A stretch of 64,000 nucleotides of DNA from Phocaeicola dorei (GTDB lineage: Bacteria; Bacteroidota; Bacteroidia; Bacteroidales; Bacteroidaceae): contig NZ_CP046176.1 of NCBI RefSeq assembly GCF_013009555.1, positions 2,759,501 through 2,823,500 on the forward strand. The letters run 5' to 3'. The translations under genes and the position numbers were made by a program. Shown here in pieces: positions 48,040 through 58,422 of this stretch (the first letter of the stretch is position 1; the number at the start of each line of letters is the position of its first letter). The notes under the pieces were generated by a model. It had not been told where the DNA came from, did no database searches, and saw only the letters and a list, made by a program, of their open reading frames with translations.

Positions 48040-48981
48040 ATGGAAAATAGAAGTTTAGTTACTATTGCCGAACACTCGAAAGAGAAAATCCTCTACCTCC
48101 TGGAGATGGCAAAAGAGTTTGAAAAGAAGCCTAACCGTAAAATTTTGGATGGCAGAGTAGTCGCCACTCTTTTCTTCGAACCCTCCACCCGTACACGACT
48201 CAGTTTTGAAACCGCAGCAAACAGATTGGGAGCACGCGTCATTGGATTTACCGATCCTAAAGTGACCAGTTCCTCAAAAGGAGAAACATTAAAAGATACG
48301 ATCATGATGGTAAGCAATTACGCTGACATTATTGTAATGCGCCATTTTTTGGAAGGTGCTGCAAGATATGCCAGTGAAGTTGCCCCGGTACCTATAGTCA
48401 ATGCCGGAGACGGAGCTAATCAACATCCGTCACAAACTATGCTAGACCTCTACTCCATATACAAAACACAGGGAACGCTTGAGAATCTGAACATTTATTT
48501 GGTAGGCGACTTGAAATACGGACGCACCGTCCATTCTCTGCTGATGGCTATGCGTCACTTCAATCCCACTTTCCACTTCATTGCTCCTGAAGAGCTGAAA
48601 ATGCCGGAAGAATATAAAATATACTGCAAGGAGCACAATATTAAATACAAAGAATATACAGACTTTAACGAAGAAACGATCGCAGATGCCGATATTCTTT
48701 ACATGACCCGCGTACAGCGCGAACGTTTCACCGACCTGATGGAATATGAACGTGTAAAAGATGTATATATATTAAGGAATAAGATGCTGGAGCATACCCG
48801 CCCCAATCTGCGTATCCTGCACCCTCTGCCCCGCGTCAACGAAATAGCTTACGATGTGGATGAGAATCCGAAAGCTTACTATTTCCAGCAGGCACAAAAC
48901 GGACTTTATGCGCGCCAGGCCATCCTTTGTGATGTATTGGGCATAACCTTGGACGATGTTATAGAAGATGCAAAAAAGTAA
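48040..48981 (+). CDS. pyrB: Aspartate carbamoyltransferase, catalytic chain
   Basis: Condenses aspartate with carbamoyl phosphate, the committed step of pyrimidine synthesis. The 313-residue protein has the carbamoyl-phosphate motif [21 protein letters not shown], and the aspartate-loop [10 protein letters not shown]. The next gene, 9 nt away, encodes the regulatory chain PyrI, so the enzyme should be the allosteric E. coli type. A near-match -7 box (TACCTTTA, 47995-48002) precedes it. No leader attenuator was recognised. Confidence 0.97.
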   Translation: MENRSLVTIAEHSKEKILYLLEMAKEFEKKPNRKILDGRVVATLFFEPSTRTRLSFETAANRLGARVIGFTDPKVTSSSKGETLKDTIMMVSNYADIIVMRHFLEGAARYASEVAPVPIVNAGDGANQHPSQTMLDLYSIYKTQGTLENLNIYLVGDLKYGRTVHSLLMAMRHFNPTFHFIAPEELKMPEEYKIYCKEHNIKYKEYTDFNEETIADADILYMTRVQRERFTDLMEYERVKDVYILRNKMLEHTRPNLRILHPLPRVNEIAYDVDENPKAYYFQQAQNGLYARQAILCDVLGITLDDVIEDAKK

Positions 48982-48990
48982 AAAACAAAA

Positions 48991-49458
48991 ATGAAGATGA
49001 GCGATAATAAACAAGCATTGCAGGTAGCCGCTTTGAAAAACGGCACTGTTATAGACCATATACCTTCCGATAAATTGTTTACTGTAGTCGCCCTATTGGG
49101 ATTACAGGATTCAGACTCTAACATAACCATTGGAAACAACTTCGAGAGCAAAAAGCTAGGTAAAAAAGGAATTATCAAGGTGGCCGACCGCTTTTTTACT
49201 GATGAGGAAATAAGCCGCCTCTCCGTAGTAGCCCCGAATGTGAAACTGAACATTATCCGTGACTATGAGGTGGTAGAAAAGAAACAAGTCCTGATGCCTC
49301 AGGAATTACGTGGCATTGTAAAATGTGCCAATCCCAAGTGTATCACCAATAATGAACCGATGATCACTTTATTCCATGTAATCGACAAGGAACACGGCAT
49401 TTTAAAATGCCACTATTGCGAGAAGGAACAAAGCAAGGAAGGTATTAAGCTGATTTAA
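48991..49458 (+). CDS. pyrI: Aspartate carbamoyltransferase, regulatory chain
   Basis: PyrI binds CTP and ATP and sets the activity of PyrB. The 155-residue protein has the N-terminal allosteric domain ([27 protein letters not shown]) and a C-terminal zinc domain with four cysteines (CANPKC and CHYC). The start could be 48991 or the in-frame ATG at 48997 ([10 protein letters not shown]); the shorter one aligns better with known N-termini. It lies 9 nt after pyrB and 5 nt before the flavin reductase gene. Confidence 0.95.
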   Translation: MKMSDNKQALQVAALKNGTVIDHIPSDKLFTVVALLGLQDSDSNITIGNNFESKKLGKKGIIKVADRFFTDEEISRLSVVAPNVKLNIIRDYEVVEKKQVLMPQELRGIVKCANPKCITNNEPMITLFHVIDKEHGILKCHYCEKEQSKEGIKLI

Positions 49459-49463
49459 TCATT

Positions 49464-50051
49464 ATGAAACAAGACTGGAAACCGGGAACAATGATTTATC
49501 CTCTTCCGGCCCTATTGGTCAGTTGTGGGAGTACGGAAGAAGAATATAACATTATCACAGTGGCATGGGCAGGTACTATTTGTACCAACCCCGCCATGTG
49601 TTATATATCCGTACGTCCGGAGCGTCATTCCTATCCCATCTTGAAACGAAACATGGAATTCGTCATCAATCTTACAACTAAAGAGATGGCATTTGCCACC
49701 GACTGGTGCGGAGTGCGTTCAGGCAAAGATTATAATAAATTCGAAGAAATGAAGCTGACTCCGGGAAAAGCGAAAATAGTCAATGCTCCTATTATTGAGG
49801 AATCTCCACTCTGTATAGAATGTAGGGTAAAAGAAATTATCTCACTAGGATCTCATGATATGTTTATTGCCGATGTGGTAAATGTGAAAGCTGATGACAA
49901 ATACCTGAACGGAGAAACAGGAAAATTCGAATTATCCCAAGCTAATCCGCTGGTATATGTTCATGGCGGCTATTTTGAACTGGGACCGAAAATCGGAAAG
50001 TTCGGCTGGTCTGTAGAAAAGAACAGGATGCGGACCAAAGAAAAAGCCTAA
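49464..50051 (+). CDS. Flavin reductase family protein
   Basis: A 195-residue FMN-binding split-barrel protein. The family features seen are the YPLPALLVSCGS start, ITVAWAGTICTNPAMCYISVRPERHSY (flavin-phosphate region) and FVINLTTKEMAFATDWCG. Members reduce flavins or bind FMN in redox reactions; substrate unknown. The gene begins 5 nt after pyrI and so probably shares its transcript, but a metabolic link to pyrimidine synthesis is not evident. Confidence 0.9.
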   Translation: MKQDWKPGTMIYPLPALLVSCGSTEEEYNIITVAWAGTICTNPAMCYISVRPERHSYPILKRNMEFVINLTTKEMAFATDWCGVRSGKDYNKFEEMKLTPGKAKIVNAPIIEESPLCIECRVKEIISLGSHDMFIADVVNVKADDKYLNGETGKFELSQANPLVYVHGGYFELGPKIGKFGWSVEKNRMRTKEKA

Positions 50052-50060
50052 AAACACCTC

Positions 50061-50780
50061 ATGAAGAAACTCCTTTTATTGATCGCTTTATTGCTCCTCA
50101 CCTTATCCGTTCCGGTACGAGGAGAGAAGAAAGGTTTGCAAGAAGAGCCTAAAATCAATGTGGGAATAAAAGGAGGCTTCAATTCTTCCATGTACTTTAC
50201 CAGCAGGCTGGAATTAGACGGAGAACGTATGGAAGATGTGCAAAATAATTATAAGGTAGGCTATTTCGTCGCCCTATTTTTCCGGGTACACATGAAAAGA
50301 CACTTCATCCAACCCGAAATGATGTATAATGTCTATAAAGGTGAAATAGCTTTCAATAAGAATCAGAATAATGAAAATACCCTTCCCGAGTTTGCCAAAC
50401 TGAACAGCACAATTCATTCTTTGGAATTACCTATACTATATGGCTATAGTTTTGTAAAAAGCCGTCCTTATGGCATGGCACTTTTTATCGGCCCCAAATT
50501 AGAATATGTATGGAAACATAAGACTGATGAAGAGTTTGAAGGGTTCGGGCATTCCGGCATAAAAGAAGAATTACGCCCTATCAATATAAGTTCCGTTATC
50601 GGATTAGGCGTGAATATTGCAAATATATTCTTCGATTTCCGGTATGAAATCGGACTAACCAATATATCCAAATCAATCACTTACGAAAAGAATATAGATG
50701 GAGTCATATTTCAGGAAAAAGGTATCTTCATCAATCGTCATCGCAATGTATTAAGTTTCTCTCTAGGAGTTATTTTTTAA
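50061..50780 (+). CDS. Outer-membrane beta-barrel protein (PorT-like)
   Basis: A 239-residue secreted protein with signal peptide (MKKLLLLIALLLLTLSVPVRG) and an eight-strand-type barrel: INVGIKGGFNSSMYF, YKVGYFVALFFRVHMK, FIQPEMMYNVYKG, and the final SFSLGVIF ending in Phe as usual for outer-membrane insertion. It fits the OMP_b-brl_2/PorT group common in Bacteroidetes; PorT itself is part of the type IX secretion system, but this protein need not be. It is 9 nt after the flavin reductase gene and likely in the same transcript. Confidence 0.88.
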   Translation: MKKLLLLIALLLLTLSVPVRGEKKGLQEEPKINVGIKGGFNSSMYFTSRLELDGERMEDVQNNYKVGYFVALFFRVHMKRHFIQPEMMYNVYKGEIAFNKNQNNENTLPEFAKLNSTIHSLELPILYGYSFVKSRPYGMALFIGPKLEYVWKHKTDEEFEGFGHSGIKEELRPINISSVIGLGVNIANIFFDFRYEIGLTNISKSITYEKNIDGVIFQEKGIFINRHRNVLSFSLGVIF

Positions 50781-50882
50781 GCAGTCATACTCCTCCGTAA
50801 GAATTCCGACATCTATCATAATATTACATTCTGAAGAGTTTTCCACCAAAGAATAGAACTGAGGATCAACTATTTCCGGCAT
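50763..50882 (-). CDS. Possible 39-residue protein
   Basis: A minus-strand frame from the ATG at 50882 to TAG (50763-50765) that reads MPEIVDPQFYSLVENSSECN and continues in an acidic, protein-like composition. AGGAA lies about 10 nt upstream of the start. It overlaps the end of the barrel gene by 18 nt in the opposite direction. No family is recognised and no -7 box is seen. Confidence 0.25.
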   Translation of the reverse strand: MPEIVDPQFYSLVENSSECNIMIDVGILTEEYDCLKNNS

Positions 50883-50983
50883 TTGACTTCCTATGAAACG
50901 ACAAAAAGAAAGTCACACGTGTTTTTTCTGTAATTCCACTAAAGATTTTCTTCTAAATAATTTCCTTATATTCTAAAATTACT

Positions 50984-50991
50984 TAACTTTG
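50984..50991 (+). promoter_or_regulatory. Probable -7 box of glyA
   Basis: TAACTTTG fits TAnnTTTG, 45 nt upstream of the glyA ATG. No -33 match at normal spacing. Confidence 0.5.
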
Positions 50992-51036
50992 TGAACTCAG
51001 AATCGAATATCGCACATAAACTTATTATAAAAAGAA

Positions 51037-52317
51037 ATGAAAAGAGACGATTTGATTTTCGACATTATCGAAAAAGAGCATCAACGCCAGCTCAAAGGTA
51101 TCGAGCTGATCGCATCCGAAAACTTTGTTAGTGACCAAGTAATGCAAGCTATGGGTTCTTGCCTTACCAACAAGTATGCTGAAGGGTATCCCGGCAAGCG
51201 CTACTATGGCGGTTGCGAAGTGGTAGACCAGAGCGAACAAATCGCTATCGACAGACTGAAACAAATCTTCGGCGCAGAATGGGCTAACGTACAACCTCAC
51301 TCAGGAGCACAGGCTAATGCTGCCGTATTCTTGGCCGTTTTAAATCCGGGTGATAAATTCATGGGATTAAATCTGGCTCATGGTGGCCACCTGTCACATG
51401 GTTCATTGGTTAACACATCCGGCATTATTTATACTCCATGTGAATACAATCTGAACAAGGAAACAGGACGTGTGGATTACGACCAGATGGAAGAAATCGC
51501 ATTACGTGAAAAACCGAAAATGATTATTGGTGGCGGTTCAGCATATTCTCGTGAATGGGACTACAAACGTATGCGCGAAATCGCAGATAAAATAGGAGCT
51601 ATCCTGATGATCGATATGGCTCATCCTGCAGGTCTGATTGCTGCCGGACTGCTGGATAATCCGGTTAAATACGCTCATATCGTTACTTCAACAACGCATA
51701 AGACCCTTCGCGGTCCTCGTGGCGGTGTTATCATGATGGGCAAAGATTTCCCTAATCCATGGGGCAAGAAAACTCCGAAAGGCGAAATCAAGATGATGTC
51801 ACAACTTTTGGATTCTGCTGTATTCCCTGGTATACAAGGTGGTCCGTTGGAACATGTCATTGCAGCCAAAGCTGTTGCATTCGGTGAATGTTTACAGCCG
51901 GAATACAAAGAATATCAAACACAAGTAAAAAAGAATGCAGCCGTATTGGCACAGGCTCTGATTGACCGTGGTTTTACGATCGTTTCTGGTGGTACAGACA
52001 ACCACTCCATGCTGGTAGACCTTCGCACCAAATACCCTGATCTGACAGGCAAAGTAGCAGAAAAAGCATTGGTTGCTGCTGATATCACTGTAAACAAGAA
52101 TATGGTCCCATTTGACAGCCGTTCTGCTTTCCAAACTTCAGGTATCCGTTTGGGAACTCCTGCCATCACAACTCGTGGCGCAAAAGAAGACTTGATGTTG
52201 GAAATCGCCGAAATGATTGAAACTGTTCTTTCAAACGTAGACAATGAAGAAGTGATTGCACAAGTTCGTGCACGCGTAAACGAAACAATGAAGAAATATC
52301 CTATTTTCGCTTACTAA
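51037..52317 (+). CDS. glyA: Serine hydroxymethyltransferase
   Basis: PLP enzyme that interconverts serine and glycine and supplies one-carbon units to folate. The 426-residue protein has [12 protein letters not shown], the glycine/PLP region [12 protein letters not shown], and the PLP lysine in [15 protein letters not shown]. It begins [18 protein letters not shown]. It appears monocistronic, with its own -7 box and a strong terminator. Confidence 0.97.
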   Translation: MKRDDLIFDIIEKEHQRQLKGIELIASENFVSDQVMQAMGSCLTNKYAEGYPGKRYYGGCEVVDQSEQIAIDRLKQIFGAEWANVQPHSGAQANAAVFLAVLNPGDKFMGLNLAHGGHLSHGSLVNTSGIIYTPCEYNLNKETGRVDYDQMEEIALREKPKMIIGGGSAYSREWDYKRMREIADKIGAILMIDMAHPAGLIAAGLLDNPVKYAHIVTSTTHKTLRGPRGGVIMMGKDFPNPWGKKTPKGEIKMMSQLLDSAVFPGIQGGPLEHVIAAKAVAFGECLQPEYKEYQTQVKKNAAVLAQALIDRGFTIVSGGTDNHSMLVDLRTKYPDLTGKVAEKALVAADITVNKNMVPFDSRSAFQTSGIRLGTPAITTRGAKEDLMLEIAEMIETVLSNVDNEEVIAQVRARVNETMKKYPIFAY

Positions 52318-52344
52318 TTAACGACTTCTATCAATATACTCATA

Positions 52345-52406
52345 AAAAACTTTGGAGTTTTTTGAAAAAGCTTTATCCTTCTTCAAGAACTTCAAAGTTT
52401 TTTTAT
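52345..52406 (+). terminator. Terminator of glyA
   Basis: Long stem AAAAACTTTGGAGTT / AACTTCAAAGTTTTT with one G-U pair and a loop of about 25 nt, ending in a run of T. Confidence 0.82.
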
Positions 52407-52484
52407 GAAACATCCAGACCATTTAAAAAGAGTAATAGAAAAGTATTTTTATCAGCAGTCCCCACAGAAATCAGTATAAATTTC

Positions 52485-52492
52485 TACCTTTG
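52485..52492 (+). promoter_or_regulatory. Probable -7 box of the MATE gene
   Basis: TACCTTTG matches TAnnTTTG and lies 25 nt before the ATG at 52518. No -33 match at the normal spacing. Confidence 0.5.
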
Positions 52493-52517
52493 CAGACAAT
52501 TTATCCGTTAATGACGA

Positions 52518-53861
52518 ATGAAAGGAACTAAGAATCTGACTCAAGGCCCTATCCTGAAGCAATTGTTTACTTTGGCAATGCCCATTATGGCCACTTCATT
52601 CATACAGATGGCATATAGCCTGACCGACATGGCCTGGGTAGGAAGAATAGGAAGTGAGGCAATAGCCGCTGTAGGTTCAGTGGGTATTCTTACATGGATG
52701 TCCACATCTATCTCCCTGCTGAACAAAGTTGGTTCGGAAGTCAGCGTAGGACAAGCCATCGGGGCACAAAACGAACAAGCTACCCGTGCGTTCGCATCAC
52801 ATAATCTTACCTTGTCCTTACTTATATCATTAAGCTGGGGAGCATTGTTATTTATCTTTGCCACCCCTATTATCAGTATCTATGAACTGGAACCTCATAT
52901 AGCCAAGATGGCTGTGGAATATCTACGGATTATAGCAACTGCCTTTCCATTCGTCTTTTTATCAGCTGCCTTTACAGGGATATTCAATGCCGCCGGACGA
53001 AGCAAAATACCTTTTTCCATTAACGGTATCGGACTGATTACAAATATGATACTAGATCCTCTTTTTATCTTTGGTTTAAACTGGGGAACTACGGGAGCCG
53101 CAATTGCCACTTGGCTGGCCGAAGCTACGGTATGCATACTGTTTATCTATCAATTGAAACAAAAGAAAATATTATGGGATGACTTTCGGTTATTTACTAC
53201 ACTAAAAAAACAATATACACACCACATCTTGAAAATAGGATTACCAGTAGCGGTACTCAATACATTATTCGCTTTCGTCAATATGTTTCTCGGAAGGACC
53301 GCAACAGAGCAAGGTGGTCATTTAGGGCTGATGGCACTCACTACCGGAGGACAAATCGAAGCTATCACCTGGAACACCTCCCAAGGATTTTCTACAGCTC
53401 TCAGTGCTTTTGTAGCTCAGAACTATGCAGCACGGCAAATCTCCCGTGTACTGAAAGCCTATCGCACCACTTTATGGATGACATTTATATTCGGATCTTT
53501 CTGCACATTTCTTTTTATATGTTACGGAAACGAAATATTTTCTATCTTTGTTCCTGAAAAAGCGGCGTATGAAACCGGTGGCGTATTTCTACGTATCGAC
53601 GGATACTCGCAACTATTTATGATGCTGGAAATTACCATACAGGGCGTTTTTTATGGAATGGGGCGCACCATGCCTCCTGCCGTAATCAGTGTCACCTGTA
53701 ACTATCTGCGCATCCCGATGGCATTATTGTTTGTATCATGGGGCTGGGGTTTGCCGGGTATTTGGTGGAGCATAAGCATCACTAGCACTATGAAAGGAAT
53801 TATTTGTCTGATCTGGTTTATACTTATCAAGAAGAAAGCTTTAAATTATCAGGCTGTTTAA
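52518..53861 (+). CDS. MATE-family efflux transporter
   Basis: A 447-residue inner-membrane protein with about twelve hydrophobic segments arranged as two related halves, as in the MATE (NorM/DinF) superfamily. The first half begins QLFTLAMPIMATSFIQMAYSLTDMAWVGRIGS and includes the AAVGSVGILTW segment. The second half begins ILKIGLPVAVLNTLFAF. Members exchange cations for drugs, toxins or other substrates; the substrate here is unknown. The gene is followed by an OmpA-type lipoprotein gene after 36 nt. Confidence 0.93.
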   Translation: MKGTKNLTQGPILKQLFTLAMPIMATSFIQMAYSLTDMAWVGRIGSEAIAAVGSVGILTWMSTSISLLNKVGSEVSVGQAIGAQNEQATRAFASHNLTLSLLISLSWGALLFIFATPIISIYELEPHIAKMAVEYLRIIATAFPFVFLSAAFTGIFNAAGRSKIPFSINGIGLITNMILDPLFIFGLNWGTTGAAIATWLAEATVCILFIYQLKQKKILWDDFRLFTTLKKQYTHHILKIGLPVAVLNTLFAFVNMFLGRTATEQGGHLGLMALTTGGQIEAITWNTSQGFSTALSAFVAQNYAARQISRVLKAYRTTLWMTFIFGSFCTFLFICYGNEIFSIFVPEKAAYETGGVFLRIDGYSQLFMMLEITIQGVFYGMGRTMPPAVISVTCNYLRIPMALLFVSWGWGLPGIWWSISITSTMKGIICLIWFILIKKKALNYQAV

Positions 53862-53897
53862 TGAACAATTTTTGCATTAAGTCATTAATATATTAAA

Positions 53898-54629
53898 ATG
53901 AACATGATTATGAAAAAGACTAAAATTATGGCTTTATTACTGAGTGCAACACTAGTATTCAGTGGATGTGGTAACATGAATAATACCGCTAAAGGCGGTC
54001 TGATCGGTGGCGGTGGTGGCGCAGCTTTGGGAGCAATTATCGGCGGAATAGCCGGACATGGTAAAGGTGCGGCTATTGGTGCGGCAGTAGGTGCGGCAGT
54101 AGGTACAGGCGCCGGCGTGTTAATTGGAAAAAAAATGGATAAAGCGGCAGAAGAAGCGGCTCAAATCCAAGGAGCACAGGTAGAACAGGTAACAGATAAC
54201 AACGGTCTTCAGGCTGTAAAAGTTACTTTTGATTCCGGTATTCTCTTCAATACAGGAAATGCAGCCTTGAGTGCACAAGCGAAATCAGCCTTAAGTAAAT
54301 TTGCAAACAACGTATTGAACCAGAACAGAGATATGGACGTATCCATTTATGGATATACAGACAATCAGGGCTGGAGAAACAGTACAGCCGAACAAAGCAT
54401 CCAAAAGAACCTCAATCTGTCACAAGAACGCGCTCAAAGTGTGGCTAGTTATTTGCTAGGTTGCGGTGTAAGTAATTCTCAGATCAAGTCTGTAGAAGGT
54501 TTGGGTCAAGCAGACCCGATAGGTAATAATGACACAGCCGAAGGACGCCAGCAGAATCGTCGTGTAGAAGTATATATGTATGCCAGCCAACAGATGATTC
54601 AGCAAGCGGAAGCAGGTACACTGAAATGA
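53898..54629 (+). CDS. OmpA-family lipoprotein with glycine zipper
   Basis: A 243-residue lipoprotein. The signal contains the lipobox VFSGCGN, followed by a glycine-zipper stretch ([20 protein letters not shown], repeated GAAIGAAVG motifs, about 30-75), then an OmpA C-terminal peptidoglycan-binding domain (about 105-235) with [31 protein letters not shown] and [15 protein letters not shown] sequence. It resembles E. coli YiaD and probably tethers the outer membrane to peptidoglycan. The first ATG (53898) or the fifth codon (53910, MKKTKIM) could be the start. Confidence 0.92.
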   Translation: MNMIMKKTKIMALLLSATLVFSGCGNMNNTAKGGLIGGGGGAALGAIIGGIAGHGKGAAIGAAVGAAVGTGAGVLIGKKMDKAAEEAAQIQGAQVEQVTDNNGLQAVKVTFDSGILFNTGNAALSAQAKSALSKFANNVLNQNRDMDVSIYGYTDNQGWRNSTAEQSIQKNLNLSQERAQSVASYLLGCGVSNSQIKSVEGLGQADPIGNNDTAEGRQQNRRVEVYMYASQQMIQQAEAGTLK

Positions 54630-54704
54630 TATCAATGACGTTATCATAGAGCGTATCCAATACGCCCGAACCAACGGTCACAACTTTGGATAACATATAA
54701 AATA

Positions 54705-54745
54705 AATCAATTTCGGACAGGTTATTTCTGCCCGAAATTGATTTT
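54705..54745 (+). terminator. Terminator of the OmpA-type lipoprotein gene
   Basis: Perfect 12-bp stem AATCAATTTCGG / CCGAAATTGATT with a 15-nt loop, ending TTTTAA, 75 nt past the stop and just before mtgA. Confidence 0.85.
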
Positions 54746-54756
54746 AATACACAAGC

Positions 54757-55479
54757 ATGAAAAAAAAGATTTTAAAATTCATTCGCAATCTGCTGCTTTT
54801 TTTCTTTGGTTCTTCCATTCTCGCAGTTATCGTTTTACGCTTTATTCCGGTTTACTTTACCCCGTTGATGTTTATCCGAACTACCCAACAAATCATTCAT
54901 GGCGAAGATATAAAGTGGAAACACTCTTGGATACCTAAAGAAAACATATCCCCTCATCTGCCTATGGCTGTTATTGCTTCTGAAGACAATCGCTTTGCCG
55001 AGCATAATGGTTTTGACTTCAAAGAAATAGAGAAAGCTTTAGAAGAAAACAAGAACCGAAAACGTCCTCGAGGTGCCAGTACTATCAGCCAACAGACAGC
55101 CAAAAACATTTTTTTGTGGCCTGCTTCTTCTTGGATCAGAAAAGGACTTGAAGTGTATTTCACCACTTTGATAGAACTATTTTGGAATAAGGAACGGATT
55201 ATGGAAGTCTATCTGAACTCTATAGAAATGGGAAATGGTATCTATGGTGCCGAAGCAGTAGCTCGTGAACACTTTCACAAGAATGCCAGCAAACTGACAC
55301 CGGAAGAATGTGCACTAATTGCAGCCAGCCTTCCCAATCCTCGCAAGTTCAATTCAAGCAGACCTGGCAACTACATGCTCAAAAGACAAAAGAAGATCCT
55401 TTATCTTATGAAATGCGTCCCTATATTTCCACCCCAACAAGATACACCTTCTACGGTTTCAAAGAAGAAAAAGAAATAA
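54757..55479 (+). CDS. mtgA: Monofunctional peptidoglycan glycosyltransferase MtgA
   Basis: A 240-residue GT51 enzyme that polymerises lipid II into glycan strands without cross-linking. It has one N-terminal membrane helix (about 10-32) and the GT51 motifs with catalytic Glu in [28 protein letters not shown] and [20 protein letters not shown]. It ends in a lysine-rich tail (VSKKKKK). It converges with the DUF1460 gene, which it overlaps by 29 nt at the 3' end. With PBP1A this gives two GT51 enzymes in the window. Confidence 0.95.
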   Translation: MKKKILKFIRNLLLFFFGSSILAVIVLRFIPVYFTPLMFIRTTQQIIHGEDIKWKHSWIPKENISPHLPMAVIASEDNRFAEHNGFDFKEIEKALEENKNRKRPRGASTISQQTAKNIFLWPASSWIRKGLEVYFTTLIELFWNKERIMEVYLNSIEMGNGIYGAEAVAREHFHKNASKLTPEECALIAASLPNPRKFNSSRPGNYMLKRQKKILYLMKCVPIFPPQQDTPSTVSKKKKK

Positions 55480-56302
55480 CCCGCACCCCCGTGTGGGCTT
55501 TCTTATTTTTAGAGTATTCAAAGAGAGTCTGCGAATCTAGAATAACTTTCTTCATGACCGATGAAGCATGAAGCAAATGCAATTTACCATCCACCCAACA
55601 AGCAAATCCTGTATGTACCACATCCAGCCCTTTTATATTGGTGGTAATCGCTATGATATCCCCATTCTTTATATCCAATTCCTCAGAAGAAACATTCAGA
55701 CTTGTTTTAGGAATATAAGAAACAGGAACATTTTTCCATTTTTTCTCTATTTCAATCATCTGGGATATCATGGAAGGATTATTTTTCAACCGATGATAAC
55801 TGTCAGAATGTGTGGACATAAAATCCAAATTCAAAACTTGTGATGCAGCAAACCCTAATTCCCCCGTGCGTTCATGTACAATTCCTTTTTGTTCATTATC
55901 CTTAATCCAATCACTGAAGTAATGCAAACGCGAGACATAACCGGCTTGTTTCCCATTCCGATAGCGGATACACCGCAACGCTTTTTTGTAACTTTCAAAG
56001 TCACTTTTCCCATACTTATCAGTAAGGCTCAATGCAAGTACTGTTTCAACTAACGTGGTACAATCCACCTTATCCAAATGCACAACTAAGGTTTCTTCAT
56101 CTGTCCCATCCAATGTATTCGCTACGTATGGAACTCCTAATAGATTTTGGGCAAAAAACAATATCTTACAGCTATCGGCCGGCAATCGGGCAGCTTTTTG
56201 AAGCAGACTCTCGACTTTTATACTGTCATTTTCTGATGCTGAAACAATACAGGGCATTACTCCTAAAATTATTCCCAGCAACCACGAATACAGTTTTCTC
56301 AT
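55451..56302 (-). CDS. DUF1460 (N-acetylmuramoyl-L-alanine amidase-like) secreted protein
   Basis: A 283-residue protein with signal peptide [22 protein letters not shown], then an NlpC/P60-like domain of the DUF1460 family. A likely catalytic Cys lies in [14 protein letters not shown], and His in [10 protein letters not shown] and LLHASS. Members are linked to peptidoglycan peptide hydrolysis; the exact bond is unknown. An in-frame ATG at 56335 would put the start almost on the predicted transcription start, so 56302 is preferred. It converges with mtgA, another peptidoglycan gene. Confidence 0.85.
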   Translation of the reverse strand: MRKLYSWLLGIILGVMPCIVSASENDSIKVESLLQKAARLPADSCKILFFAQNLLGVPYVANTLDGTDEETLVVHLDKVDCTTLVETVLALSLTDKYGKSDFESYKKALRCIRYRNGKQAGYVSRLHYFSDWIKDNEQKGIVHERTGELGFAASQVLNLDFMSTHSDSYHRLKNNPSMISQMIEIEKKWKNVPVSYIPKTSLNVSSEELDIKNGDIIAITTNIKGLDVVHTGFACWVDGKLHLLHASSVMKKVILDSQTLFEYSKNKKAHTGVRVISFSSLKP

Positions 56303-56340
56303 ATATTTTTTCTTATCTACCTGTTTTTTCTGCATGGCAA

Positions 56341-56371
56341 CAAAGATAACACATAACTGAATGAATGCAAA
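56341..56371 (-). promoter_or_regulatory. Promoter of the DUF1460 gene
   Basis: On the minus strand TTTG (56368-56371) and TATCTTTG (56341-56348) with a 19-nt spacer, a textbook Bacteroidetes promoter. Transcription should begin near 56334. Confidence 0.78.
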
Positions 56372-56458
56372 TTTTAAAAGAATGAAAAGATAAAAACATC
56401 CGCCATGACAAATTCAAACCTGCCACAGCGGATAAAAAAACTATATTTTACCTTCAAA

Positions 56459-58234
56459 TCATGCAGTAAACTCTGTTCTTTCCAAATAAGCTATAACATC
56501 ACCTTTATTAACTACAGCTCCCTGTTGGGCGCAAACTTCTACAATGCGTCCCGTAAAATTAGCAAAGATCTTTTCATACTCTCCCCACGGAGTGGAAATA
56601 TAACAAAACACTTCATCATGCTGGTATTTCCGTCCGACAAACGGTGCTATAGAAGGACCTTCCACGGAAACTTCCCATAAAATCTGTCCCTTATCCGGCG
56701 CAATAATAGGATCAGCCTTAGTACGCTTATATTTTCGAATTGTTTCCTCATCAAAGCCACTTTTTACCATAGCCGCATCCTGAGCACGTTGTAAATCATC
56801 CATAAAACGTTTCTTGGCTACACCCGATTTATAATCACGGTATTGCCGGTCATGCATAGCCAGTTCAAACAACTCTTCCTCATCTTCACCATATTCCCAG
56901 CCATTATCATCCATCTCCTTACGGTACTTGTCCAGCTCATCAGGATAGTTCATCTGAGGATCCTCGTCAGTAAACTCGTAACCTTTACTTTTCGCCAGTT
57001 CAATTATTTCAGGAGCCAACGCACCCGGCAACTTTCCACTTTTTCCCAGAATCATATCCCATGTATGGTTATCAATCATCGTCCATCTCTCCTCTCCTTT
57101 CACCAATTGCATGACATTCATCAAAGCCACATTCTTCACATATTGGCTGAACGGTGTTACTAAAGGAGGATATCCCAATTTCGGCCATACATATTCCACT
57201 TCTTCAAACAGCATCACTACCAAATCATCCAAACTCATAGGTTCCTTTCCCTGTCCTTTCAAAAGTAGATTTATACCTGAATGTACACCTTTCAAATCGG
57301 CCATCATAGATCCCATCATACCACCGGGAAGTCCACAACCTAACAGCAAGGAAGACATGTGCTTATTGGTAGAATCAATAAAATACCCCAAAAAATCATC
57401 AATAAACTCCTGCGTCATGCTACGTGCTTTCATATAAGCCTTCATATTGATTTCAGGTACCTGAAAACCTGCATTTTTCAACATAGCCTGTACAGAAATT
57501 ACGTCAGGATGCACTTTTCCCCATGATAAGGGCTCCATAGCGACATCAATGATATCCGCACCATTCTCACAAACTTCCAAAATAGATGCCATAGATAACC
57601 CGGGACCGGAATGTCCATGATATTGTACAATGACTTCAGGATGTTTATCTTTGATGTTTCTCACCAACTGCCCTAACATTTCAGGACGGCCGATACCTGC
57701 CATATCTTTCAAACAGATTTCGGGTGCCCCCGCTTCTATTAACTGGTCAGCAATATAAGAATAATAATCCACCGTATGTACAGGAGAATAAGTGATGCAA
57801 AGAGTGGCTTGAGGAATCATCCCCGCTTCTTTAGCATATTTTATGGAAGGAATAATATTACGAACTTCATTCAAGCCACAAAATATACGAGTAATATCCA
57901 CGCCTTGCGCATGTTTTACCTTATACATCAACCGACGTACATCAGCTGGAACAGGATACATTCGCAATGCATTTAAACCGCGGTCCAACATATGCGTCTG
58001 AATACCCGCCTCACGTAAAGGTTTGGTAAATGTACGCACTGCCTTGTTAGGATTCTCACCATACAGTAAGTTCACTTGTTCAAAAGCACCTCCATTAGTT
58101 TCCACTCGGGCAAAACACCCCATTTCAACGATTAGAGGAGCAATTTTGGCTAACTGATCAGCTCTGGGCTGGTACTTCCCTGATGACTGCCACATATCGC
58201 GGTAGACCAAACTGAATTTGATTTCTTTTTTCAT
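56459..58234 (-). CDS. OadA-like carboxyltransferase with a biotin-less C-terminal domain
   Basis: A 591-residue protein of the pyruvate carboxylase B/oxaloacetate decarboxylase alpha family. The TIM-barrel carboxyltransferase has the N-terminal substrate motif VYRDMWQSSG, CO2-transfer Lys in ICLKDMAGIGRPE, and metal-binding YHGHSGPG. A conserved C-terminal helical region and a lipoyl-like fold follow (GQILWEVSVEGPS to GDVIAYLE). The usual biotin motif (A/V-M-K-M) is missing: the aligned loop reads ISTPWGEYEKI. It may use another biotin carrier or not be biotin-dependent. The start MKKEIKFSLVYRD at 58234 is chosen over 58282 by family alignment. Confidence 0.88.
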   Translation of the reverse strand: MKKEIKFSLVYRDMWQSSGKYQPRADQLAKIAPLIVEMGCFARVETNGGAFEQVNLLYGENPNKAVRTFTKPLREAGIQTHMLDRGLNALRMYPVPADVRRLMYKVKHAQGVDITRIFCGLNEVRNIIPSIKYAKEAGMIPQATLCITYSPVHTVDYYSYIADQLIEAGAPEICLKDMAGIGRPEMLGQLVRNIKDKHPEVIVQYHGHSGPGLSMASILEVCENGADIIDVAMEPLSWGKVHPDVISVQAMLKNAGFQVPEINMKAYMKARSMTQEFIDDFLGYFIDSTNKHMSSLLLGCGLPGGMMGSMMADLKGVHSGINLLLKGQGKEPMSLDDLVVMLFEEVEYVWPKLGYPPLVTPFSQYVKNVALMNVMQLVKGEERWTMIDNHTWDMILGKSGKLPGALAPEIIELAKSKGYEFTDEDPQMNYPDELDKYRKEMDDNGWEYGEDEEELFELAMHDRQYRDYKSGVAKKRFMDDLQRAQDAAMVKSGFDEETIRKYKRTKADPIIAPDKGQILWEVSVEGPSIAPFVGRKYQHDEVFCYISTPWGEYEKIFANFTGRIVEVCAQQGAVVNKGDVIAYLERTEFTA

Positions 58235-58366
58235 AATTATTACTTGATTTAAAGGTGTCTTGTCCTTTTGCAAATATAACAAATGAATAAAAATAAAGTT
58301 AATATTCGAATCTATTTTTTAGCTTCCAAAAACATGTTTAATATCATATTGTAAACCAATAAAAAC

Positions 58367-58403
58367 AAAAAGGCAGAGCAAAAGAATTTCACTCTACCTT
58401 TTT
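58367..58403 (-). terminator. Terminator of the ECF sigma gene
   Basis: Stem AAAAAGG-AGAG / CTCT-CCTTTTT with one mismatch and a loop of about 13 nt; T runs occur on both strands, so it may act in both directions. Confidence 0.75.
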
Positions 58404-58422
58404 GATAATTTTTCCCTTTGGA

